A stretch of 7,545 nt of DNA. Origin: Scatavimonas merdigallinarum (GTDB taxonomy: Bacteria; Bacillota; Clostridia; Oscillospirales; Acutalibacteraceae). Positions 1 to 4,857 of this stretch are shown one piece after another. How positions within the stretch are numbered: the first letter of the stretch is position 1; each line of letters starts with the position of its first letter. A program made the position numbers and the translations under genes. The DNA is taken from contig DVFW01000036.1 of the NCBI GenBank assembly GCA_018713055.1, positions 1 to 7,545 of the forward strand. The letters are read 5' to 3'. The notes under the pieces are model-generated. The model was not told the origin of the DNA. It searched no databases and was given only the letters and a program-made list of their open reading frames with translations.

Positions 1-856
1 CCTTGCTGTTGTAGCACGGATTATGCAATGTTACGCATGCCTTATAAATTTCTTCGCTTTTTTTGACAAGCCCCGTAACAATATAATCCTTTACCGTCTC
101 GCTATGTATTCCTTCTTTTTGTAATCTTTCCTTGCTTTTTTCAACCTTTTCTTGCAGAGTCCGCTGTTCTTTTATTTTATAAAATTTTAACATTTCTTTC
201 TGAAAATCTGCATCCCCATCCAGAAGATGCAGTGCAAAAAAGCGGCGTTGTAAGGGGCCTTCTATGAAATTTGGCATGACCGCTTCAATCTGCGATACGG
301 CGTTTTCTATTTTTTCAATATAAGAAACCTTTATTTGAGACGTTTTTCTTTTTCCGTAAACGACATTATGCACGGCTTCACAGAGCTGCGCAAGCCCTTT
401 TTTACTGCGAGCGCTTGTTCCAACAACTGGCACGCCCAGGTGTAATGCTAATTTGTCCAGATCGATCTGTATTTTTTTCTTTTTTGCTTCATCCAGTAAA
501 TTCACACAGACGACTACATTTTTTGTTACTTCCAGTATTTGCAGCGTAAGATTCAGGTTGCGTTCTAAGCAGGTGGCGTCAACTACCACAATGACTGCAT
601 TGGGCTTTTCAAAGCAAATAAAATCGCGTGCAACTTTTTCTTCTACAGAGCTGGACATAAGCGAATATGTTCCCGGTAAATCCACCAGGGTATATTGCGT
701 TTTTTCGTAAAAATAACTTCCAAAGGCATTGCTTACTGTTTTTCCCGTCCAGTTGCCCGTATGCTGATTCATTCCCGTTAACCCATTGAAAACCGTGCTT
801 TTTCCCACGTTTGGGTTTCCCGCCAGGGCAATGATTTTTTGATCAGCGCTTCCCAT
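1..856 (-). CDS. feoB: Ferrous iron transporter FeoB, N-terminal part (3' end cut by window edge)
   Basis: The reading frame starts at the ATG at 856-854 and stays open to position 1, giving 285 residues of a larger protein. FeoB is the inner-membrane Fe(II) importer with a cytosolic G-protein domain. Visible G motifs are G1 GNPNVGKS (13-20), the switch I region GNWTGKTV (34-41), G3 DLPG (59-62), G4 NLLD (119-122) and a G5-like TSAR (147-150). A charged helical stretch follows at about 160-280, as expected for the guanine-nucleotide dissociation inhibitor domain. The membrane gate domains would lie beyond the edge, so a stand-alone small FeoB G-domain protein cannot be excluded. Switch I has Thr and Lys where many FeoBs have GNWPGVTV. 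A strong ribosome site (GGAGGT at 870-865) precedes the start. The gene lies downstream of feoA on the same strand, with a hairpin between them. The family call is very secure. Confidence 0.95.
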   Translation of the reverse strand, partial: MGSADQKIIALAGNPNVGKSTVFNGLTGMNQHTGNWTGKTVSNAFGSYFYEKTQYTLVDLPGTYSLMSSSVEEKVARDFICFEKPNAVIVVVDATCLERNLNLTLQILEVTKNVVVCVNLLDEAKKKKIQIDLDKLALHLGVPVVGTSARSKKGLAQLCEAVHNVVYGKRKTSQIKVSYIEKIENAVSQIEAVMPNFIEGPLQRRFFALHLLDGDADFQKEMLKFYKIKEQRTLQEKVEKSKERLQKEGIHSETVKDYIVTGLVKKSEEIYKACVTLHNPCYNSK

Positions 857-864
857 GACTGAAT

Positions 865-870
865 ACCTCC
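865..870 (-). promoter_or_regulatory. feoB ribosome binding site
   Basis: The minus strand reads GGAGGT, 8 nt before the feoB ATG. It lies just 3' of the U-run of the feoA-feoB hairpin, so feoB translation needs transcription to pass that hairpin. Confidence 0.8.
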
Positions 871-873
871 TAC

Positions 874-911
874 AAAAAAGCAGATGACCGTCCAAGCAGC
901 CATCTGCTTTT
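874..911 (-). terminator. Terminator-like hairpin between feoA and feoB (possible attenuator)
   Basis: The arms 876-886 and 901-911 are perfectly complementary over 11 bp with a 14-nt loop. On the minus strand the 3' arm runs into a six-U tract (879-874), as in an intrinsic terminator. It sits directly after the feoA stop and before the feoB ribosome site, and no separate feoB promoter is evident. It may therefore reduce feoB expression relative to feoA, or respond to a signal. The loop carries CTGCTT (899-894), which can pair with AAGCAG of the 5' arm (909-904) in a smaller 6-bp hairpin with a 4-nt loop. This gives a mutually exclusive fold. The regulatory role is inference. Confidence 0.6.
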
Positions 912-915
912 CAGA

Positions 916-1158
916 TTATTCGCTGTATCGTACAAGTATTTTGCTTGCGTCCTCGTCGCGCAAGGCAATTACTGCTCCTCTTATATAATACGCAATCGGA
1001 TCTCCACTGGGGCTTTTTTGTAACGCTTCCACATTTGTGCCTTGTACAAGCCCCAGGTCTAGCATCCGTCTTCTTTGCTTACCGTCGGAAAGCAGCGCGG
1101 CAACCTTGCACCTTTTTCCCACTGGCAAGCTGTTTAGTGAAAAAGTATCGGTATGCAT
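916..1158 (-). CDS. feoA: Ferrous iron transport protein FeoA
   Basis: The gene encodes 80 residues, the usual size for FeoA, a small cytosolic SH3-like beta-barrel protein that partners FeoB in Fe(II) uptake. Family features are an opening LNSLPVGKRCKV (8-19), the core RRRMLDLGLVQGTNVEAL (29-46), then GDPIAYYIRGAVIALR (52-67) and a final EDA..I.VRYS. It is the first gene of the minus-strand feo pair and lies 59 nt before feoB. The chosen ATG (1158-1156) has GGAG about 12 nt upstream, which is slightly distant. Another ATG at 1180-1178 is out of frame, so no better start exists. The call is secure from the RRRxLDLGL...GDP...IRG...ALR signature. Confidence 0.95.
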   Translation of the reverse strand: MHTDTFSLNSLPVGKRCKVAALLSDGKQRRRMLDLGLVQGTNVEALQKSPSGDPIAYYIRGAVIALRDEDASKILVRYSE

Positions 1159-1236
1159 TTTCTCTATCTTCTCCGTTCATTCGGTTTTTCCCGGTATTAC
1201 GGCACGGTTATGCCTTTCCTGATTCTTGGTTTTTCT

Positions 1237-1277
1237 CTTTATTACAATATGCGTTTTAAAAAAACTTTGTTACAATA
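1237..1277 (-). repeat. 13-nt direct repeat upstream of feoA, possible operator
   Basis: On the minus strand TATTGTAACAAAG (1277-1265) and TATTGTAATAAAG (1249-1237) match at 12 of 13 positions and start 28 nt apart. Each contains a small dyad: TTGTAACAA is symmetric about its central base, and the other copy has one mismatch. They lie 79-119 nt upstream of the feoA start, where a promoter and an iron-responsive operator would be expected. Promoter elements here are weak: TTGTAA (1275-1270) and CATATT (1251-1246) with an 18-nt spacer is the best guess. No canonical Fur box was recognised, and the regulator is unknown. Confidence 0.4.
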
Positions 1278-1318
1278 CCAAAAGGCGGGCGAAAAACCTT
1301 CTGCCCGCCTTTTGGTAT
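1275..1318 (-). terminator. Strong 16-bp hairpin ending the small minus-strand gene
   Basis: The arms 1275-1290 and 1303-1318 are perfectly complementary over 16 bp, with a GC-rich core (GGCGGGC/GCCCGCC) flanked by A4/T4 and a 12-nt loop. On the minus strand it starts at the stop codon (1320-1318) of the 58-residue gene. The descending side reads GCCCGCC then TTTT, as in an intrinsic terminator, although the U-run is only four bases. The stem is symmetric and could act in both directions, but no plus-strand gene ends here. It should insulate feoA from the upstream small gene. Confidence 0.75.
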
Positions 1319-1494
1319 CACTGCATGGAATTATTTGTCCCGTGCTGGTTGCCTATAATATTTTTATAGCATCGCTCCAGGTCTTCTCTGCAGGAAACCT
1401 TCATATTGCTCTGCATGATCTGTTCCTGTATCATTACAGGCAGGGAATAAAAATATTCCTGTGCGGATTGATCCAACTTTTTTATGTCTGACAT
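1318..1494 (-). CDS. Small uncharacterised protein, 58 residues
   Basis: ATG at 1494-1492 to TGA at 1320-1318 encodes 58 residues. The start has a very good ribosome site, GGGGTGA at 1507-1501 with 6 nt spacing, and a strong terminator-like hairpin begins at the stop. These two signals are the main evidence for a real gene. The sequence opens MSDIKKLDQSAQEYFYSLP, continues with a VMIQEQIMQS segment and then an SCREDLERCYKNII helix. It is hydrophilic with no signal peptide or membrane segment. From memory, many clostridia carry short proteins with a similar LPxxVQExIxQS...S.E.L pattern, all of unknown function. No function is proposed. It is transcribed divergently from udp and in the same direction as feoA. 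Confidence 0.75.
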   Translation of the reverse strand: MSDIKKLDQSAQEYFYSLPVMIQEQIMQSNMKVSCREDLERCYKNIIGNQHGTNNSMQ

Positions 1495-1513
1495 ACTTTA
1501 TCACCCCGCAAAT

Positions 1514-1519
1514 AGTATA
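1514..1519 (-). promoter_or_regulatory. Possible -10 element for the 58-residue gene
   Basis: The minus strand reads TATACT (1519-1514), a good -10 match 19 nt before the start codon. The -35 region 17 nt upstream (TAAATA) is poor, and the leader would be very short, so this is tentative. Confidence 0.3.
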
Positions 1520-1572
1520 GGCGGAAATAAAGAAAATATTTATTGGGTTTGCATTACGGATGGGAAAAAATA

Positions 1573-1581
1573 TGTTATAAT
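1573..1581 (+). promoter_or_regulatory. Extended -10 promoter of udp
   Basis: TG at 1573-1574, one base, then TATAAT at 1576-1581 is a perfect extended -10. The -35 is weak: TTACGG at 1554 with a 16-nt spacer, or TTGCAT at 1549 with a 21-nt spacer. That fits an extended -10 promoter. Transcription would begin near 1588, leaving a leader of about 64 nt before udp. No riboswitch fold was recognised in that leader. Confidence 0.65.
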
Positions 1582-1635
1582 ATTTTTAATGAAACCGACT
1601 GCAAGAAAATAAAGTACAATGAAAATAAAAGTTTC

Positions 1636-1641
1636 AGGGAG
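1636..1641 (+). promoter_or_regulatory. udp ribosome binding site
   Basis: AGGGAG lies 10 nt before the ATG at 1652 and only 4 nt before the ATG at 1646. The spacing favours 1652. The in-frame ATG at 1619 lies upstream of the site and is unlikely to be used. Confidence 0.6.
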
Positions 1642-1651
1642 TGTCATGCGT

Positions 1652-2401
1652 ATGCGCCAACAATATCATATTTATCTTTCCGCAGAGCAGGGCGCGCAGT
1701 ATGCAATTTTACCAGGGGATCCGGGCAGGGTCAAACAGATTGCCGCTTTTTTAGAAAAACCGCGTTTTGTAGCCTCTAACCGTGAATTTACAACCTATTG
1801 CGCTTTTCTGGAGGGGAAAAGCATTCTTATTACTTCGACTGGAATAGGTGGCCCTTCCACCGCTATCGCTCTAGAGGAGCTTGCATCATGCGGCGTTCAT
1901 ACGGTTATTCGCGTCGGCACATGTGGCGCTATGCAACCAGAAATTATGGCAGGCGACCTGATTCTTCCCACCGCGGCGGTGAGGATGGAAGGGACTAGCA
2001 GGGAATATGTTCCCATTGAATTTCCAGCTGTTTCTGATTTTTCTATTCTTCAGGCGCTTACCAAAGCTTCACAGTCGTTGCCGAGCTGTGTGCATACGGG
2101 AATTGTACAATCCAAGGATTCCTTTTACGGCCAGCACAGACCAGACACAATGCCGGCAGGACAAATGCTCCAAACCAAATGGGACGCCTGGATAAAGGCT
2201 GGGGTGCTTGCTTCTGAAATGGAGTGTGCAGCCTTATTTACAGTCGCAGCCGTTCGGAAAATACGTGCAGGCGCTGTTTTAACAGCCCTCTGGAACCAAC
2301 AACGGCAGGACAAAGGAAATCAAAATAAGCCGATTGATCACAGCAGCGCGATCCAAACTGCAATAAATGCGCTGCGTCTGCTCATACAAAAAAATGGATG
2401 A
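1652..2401 (+). CDS. udp: Uridine phosphorylase
   Basis: The gene encodes 249 residues, close to the 253 of E. coli Udp. The enzyme splits uridine with phosphate into uracil and ribose-1-phosphate in cytosolic pyrimidine salvage. Residues matching the E. coli active site are H6, PGDPGR (G22, R26), NREF (R44) and RVGTCG (R87, T90) for phosphate and ribose. The FYGQHR motif (Q161, R163) reads the uracil base, and SEMEC (E189-E191) binds ribose. The Q-x-R pair distinguishes uridine from purine nucleoside phosphorylases, although the loop is one residue shorter than in E. coli. The start was chosen from ribosome-site spacing; 1646 would add two residues. It opens the plus-strand run udp-cwlD-radA behind an extended -10 promoter. 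No terminator follows it, so read-through into cwlD is likely. Confidence 0.93.
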   Translation: MRQQYHIYLSAEQGAQYAILPGDPGRVKQIAAFLEKPRFVASNREFTTYCAFLEGKSILITSTGIGGPSTAIALEELASCGVHTVIRVGTCGAMQPEIMAGDLILPTAAVRMEGTSREYVPIEFPAVSDFSILQALTKASQSLPSCVHTGIVQSKDSFYGQHRPDTMPAGQMLQTKWDAWIKAGVLASEMECAALFTVAAVRKIRAGAVLTALWNQQRQDKGNQNKPIDHSSAIQTAINALRLLIQKNG

Positions 2402-2422
2402 TTTTTCTTTTATACCAATTGC

Positions 2423-2451
2423 GTCTTATTTTTTGCGCGGGAACATAAAAA
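2423..2451 (+). promoter_or_regulatory. Candidate sporulation sigma-E promoter for cwlD
   Basis: GTCTTATT (2423-2430) matches 7 of 8 bases of the Bacillus sigma-E -35 GTCATATT. CATAAAAA (2444-2451) matches 6 of 8 of the -10 CATACAAT, and the spacing is 13 nt. cwlD of B. subtilis is known to be made under sigma-E in the mother cell, which makes the position meaningful. In AT-rich DNA a partial match can occur by chance. Confidence 0.35.
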
Positions 2452-2467
2452 TAGATATAAGCTTTTT

Positions 2468-3214
2468 ATGGGATGTGGTTTTTTGGTTGTACGCGCAAAA
2501 TGGATCTTTTTTTATATACTGGTTTTCCTCTTTTCTGCAACCACAGTGTTTTTTATGGCTTCCGCGTTTCATACGGTAGCAACGCAGGCGGAAGAGAAAG
2601 AAAAAACATCGCCCGTGCCGGTTATTGTTCTGGATGCAGGCCACGGTGGGGAAGACGGCGGGGCTGTCAGTGCCGACGGCACAATGGAAAAAGATATTAA
2701 CCTGGACATTACGCTGCGACTGCGCGATCTTTTTGCAGCAAGCGGCTGTAAAGTGATTTTAACGCGGACGCAGGATGCTGCCATTTATGACGAAGGTGCG
2801 ACCACCTTAAAAGAAAAAAAAATTTCCGATATGAAAAACCGTCTGGAGCTCTTCAACAGTTTGGAGAACGGCATTGTTCTGAGTATACATCAAAATAAAT
2901 TTTCACAGGCACAGTACAGCGGCACGCAAGTTTTCTATTCTCCCAACACGCAAGAAAGCGCAGATCTGGCGGAAAGCATACGCGCTTCTGTAACAGGAAT
3001 GCTGCAGCCGCAAAATACAAGAGAAAATAAAAAAGCAACCAAAGATATTTATTTACTATACCATACACAAACGCCGGCAATTATTGTAGAGTGCGGCTTT
3101 TTATCCAATGAAAAAGAACTTGCCCTGCTTCAGTCCACCGAATACCGGCAGCAGATGGCATTTGCAATTTATTGTGGTTGTCTGGATTATTTTCAAAAAC
3201 ATCAGGATATGTAA
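2468..3214 (+). CDS. cwlD: CwlD-type N-acetylmuramoyl-L-alanine amidase (spore cortex)
   Basis: The gene encodes 248 residues; B. subtilis CwlD has 237. Family knowledge: this zinc amidase removes the peptide from muramic acid so that muramic-delta-lactam can form in spore cortex, which germination lytic enzymes need. An N-terminal hydrophobic helix (about 12-33) acts as signal anchor, followed by a short linker and one Amidase_3 domain (51-245). Zinc ligands are H59 (LDAGHGGEDGGA), E74 (MEKDINLD) and H141 (SIHQN). The catalytic Glu is E208 (VECGFLSN). The IYLL...PAIIVECGFLSN...LL block and terminal YF fit CwlD better than long autolysins, and no cell-wall-binding repeats are present. The start is uncertain: the ATG at 2468 lacks a ribosome site, whereas a TTG at 2483 has GGGA 9 nt upstream and would give 243 residues. 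radA follows after 22 nt. Confidence 0.88.
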   Translation: MGCGFLVVRAKWIFFYILVFLFSATTVFFMASAFHTVATQAEEKEKTSPVPVIVLDAGHGGEDGGAVSADGTMEKDINLDITLRLRDLFAASGCKVILTRTQDAAIYDEGATTLKEKKISDMKNRLELFNSLENGIVLSIHQNKFSQAQYSGTQVFYSPNTQESADLAESIRASVTGMLQPQNTRENKKATKDIYLLYHTQTPAIIVECGFLSNEKELALLQSTEYRQQMAFAIYCGCLDYFQKHQDM

Positions 3215-3219
3215 AAAAC

Positions 3220-3226
3220 GGAGTGA
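3220..3226 (+). promoter_or_regulatory. radA ribosome binding site
   Basis: GGAGTGA lies 10 nt before the ATG at 3237 and fixes the radA start, although the frame itself is open further upstream inside cwlD. An out-of-frame ATG at 3229 lies between the site and the start. Confidence 0.65.
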
Positions 3227-3236
3227 ATATGAAATT

Positions 3237-4610
3237 ATGGCACAAAAACCAAAAAGCATATATCTTTGTTCACAGTGCGGCTACGAAGCCCCAAAATGGT
3301 CGGGAAAATGCCCTGGATGCGGCCAGTGGAACACCATGCATGAAGAAATAAAAACGGTAACGGCTGCAGCAGGCGGTTCTTTAAAGTCCCGATCCTTTAC
3401 AAAACCTATAGCGTTAACAGAGATTTGCCCAGAAGACGAGCAACGTTATAAAACGGGATTGGGGGAGCTAGACCGTGTGCTGGGCGGCGGTATTGTAAAA
3501 GGCTCGCTGGTGCTTTTGGGAGGCGACCCGGGAATTGGGAAATCTACCATACTGTTGCAAATTTGCCATTATTTGGGCGACACGCTAAAAATATTATATG
3601 TTTCCGGGGAAGAATCCCGCCGCCAGCTTAAGCTGCGCGCCGATCGGCTGGGCGTAAACAACGCCAATATTTCCGTTTTAACAGAAACAGATATAGAAGC
3701 CGTATGCGAGCTGATTCGTTGCGAAAAACCGGATCTGGTCATGGTCGATTCTATCCAAACGATGAACCTTGCGGAGCTTTCTTCTTCTTCGGGAAGTGTA
3801 ACACAGGTGCGGGAATGCACCAATTTTTTAATGCGGACAGCAAAGCTTTTAGACGTTCCTATTCTTATTGTAGGCCATGTTAATAAAGACGGGGCTATTG
3901 CAGGCCCGAAGGTTCTTGAACATATTGTCGACGCTGTATTGTATTTTGAAGGCGATAAACAAATGTCCTACAGAATTTTGCGGGCTGTCAAAAACAGGTA
4001 TGGATCTACCAACGAAATCGGTGTGTTTCAAATGGGGGATCGTGGACTGGCAGAAGTAGAAAACCCTTCGCTTATGCTGCTTTCAGGCAGGCCACGCCAT
4101 GTTTCGGGCACCTGTGTTGCCTGTGCTATGGAAGGTACTCGTCCAATCCTCGCCGAGGTGCAGGGGCTTGCAACTACAACAGGCTTTGGTAATCCACGCA
4201 GGATGTCCACGGGTTTTGATTACAACCGGATGTCATTGCTTCTGGCCGTTTTAGAAAAGCGTGCAGGTTACTTCTTCTCAAATGTAGACGCCTATATTAA
4301 TGTGGTGGGCGGCCTGCGCCTGGACGAACCCGCAGTGGATCTTGCCGTAGCTATGGCGCTTGTTAGCAGCTTAAAAGACATGCCTGTTTTAGAAAATGCG
4401 CTTGCTTTTGGGGAGATTGGCCTTGCCGGCGAAATTCGCTCGGTTTCGCATGCGGAAGCCAGAGTGGCAGAGGCTGCAAGGCTGGGTTTTTCCCGCTGTA
4501 TTTTGCCATATCATAATAGGAAAACGATCAGTAGCAATGTAAAAAATTCGATAGAACTGGTCGGCGTCCGCAACATTAGGGATGCGTTTGAGGCCCTTTC
4601 AAGCCGTTGA
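3237..4610 (+). CDS. radA: DNA repair ATPase RadA (Sms)
   Basis: The gene encodes 457 residues, essentially the 458 of B. subtilis RadA. RadA is a RecA-like, DnaB-type helicase that extends branches in homologous recombination and acts in transformation and repair. Domains in order: a zinc finger C11-x2-C14...C25-x2-C28; an ATPase core with Walker A GDPGIGKS (96-103), SGEES and Walker B LVMVDSIQT; the RadA signature, here KNRYGST; and a C-terminal Lon-protease-like domain (DLAVAMALVSS, GEIGLAGEIRSV). The signature usually reads KNRFG, so Phe is replaced by Tyr. The frame is open upstream, but family length, MxxKxKxxYxCxxCG opening and ribosome site all fix the ATG at 3237. It lies 22 nt after cwlD and is probably cotranscribed. 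Its last 35 nt overlap a convergent small gene. Confidence 0.96.
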   Translation: MAQKPKSIYLCSQCGYEAPKWSGKCPGCGQWNTMHEEIKTVTAAAGGSLKSRSFTKPIALTEICPEDEQRYKTGLGELDRVLGGGIVKGSLVLLGGDPGIGKSTILLQICHYLGDTLKILYVSGEESRRQLKLRADRLGVNNANISVLTETDIEAVCELIRCEKPDLVMVDSIQTMNLAELSSSSGSVTQVRECTNFLMRTAKLLDVPILIVGHVNKDGAIAGPKVLEHIVDAVLYFEGDKQMSYRILRAVKNRYGSTNEIGVFQMGDRGLAEVENPSLMLLSGRPRHVSGTCVACAMEGTRPILAEVQGLATTTGFGNPRRMSTGFDYNRMSLLLAVLEKRAGYFFSNVDAYINVVGGLRLDEPAVDLAVAMALVSSLKDMPVLENALAFGEIGLAGEIRSVSHAEARVAEAARLGFSRCILPYHNRKTISSNVKNSIELVGVRNIRDAFEALSSR

Positions 4611-4743
4611 CTTCTTTTTGTACCGCAATATAATAAACACAACCTTTTTCTGTGTTGTTATTGGTGACCAAAGAGGGTTTTTCCAAATTGCAATAGCCCT
4701 CTTTCTGATAGATACAATCACAGTCACAAGGTATTAATGTCAT
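4576..4743 (-). CDS. Small cysteine-rich protein, 55 residues
   Basis: ATG at 4743-4741 encodes 55 residues, with an excellent ribosome site, GGAGG at 4755-4751 and 7 nt spacing. The frame continues upstream, but the ribosome site favours this start. The N-terminal half is CDCDCIYQKEGYC and a further Cys lies at 35 before VYY, giving Cys at 6, 8, 10, 18 and 35. This suggests a small metal-binding or disulfide-linked fold. Clostridial genomes often carry similar C...C.YQ..G.C.L...C.YF miniproteins; from memory some are mislabelled hydroxymyristoyl-ACP dehydratase, which this length cannot support. No function is proposed. The 3' end overlaps the radA 3' end by 35 nt on the opposite strand. It is divergent from the transporter genes. 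Confidence 0.8.
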   Translation of the reverse strand: MTLIPCDCDCIYQKEGYCNLEKPSLVTNNNTEKGCVYYIAVQKEVNGLKGPQTHP

Positions 4744-4857
4744 ACAATCGCCTCCGTTTTTAGAATTGAAAAACAAAGGCAAAATATACACATTTTTGCA
4801 AAATAAAATTCATTCATAAATTCTTCTTCTCTTCGAATAATAAACGAGGATAAGGAG
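4744..4857. promoter_or_regulatory. Divergent intergenic region between the Cys-rich gene and the adaptor gene
   Basis: This AT-rich 114-nt stretch must hold promoters for both flanking genes. Only weak elements are visible: plus-strand TTGCAA (4796) with TAAATT (4817) at a short 15-nt spacing, and minus-strand TATATT near 4788 with no good -35. No operator dyad was recognised. Confidence 0.3.

Noticed and set aside
453..710. Plus-strand 85-residue ORF
   Set aside because: It lies wholly antisense to the conserved FeoB G domain, has Ser/Phe-rich shadow composition and no ribosome site.
945..1259. Plus-strand 104-residue ORF
   Set aside because: It is antisense to feoA and its leader, and resembles no family.
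1153..1491. Plus-strand 112-residue ORF with hydrophobic stretches
   Set aside because: It reads through the 16-bp terminator hairpin and is antisense to the 58-residue gene, which has the better ribosome site. It has no credible start signal.
1588..1651. Riboswitch in the udp leader
   Set aside because: The leader is only about 64 nt, AT-rich, and contains no recognisable aptamer core or terminator.
3108..3236. Longer N-terminus for radA, with a start inside cwlD
   Set aside because: The extra residues match no RadA, whereas the family length and ribosome site both fit the ATG at 3237.
4670..4704. AAAGAGGG/CCCTCTTT inverted repeat as a radA terminator
   Set aside because: It has an 8-bp stem with a long 19-nt loop, no U-run on the plus strand, and lies inside the Cys-rich gene. 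Too weak to call.
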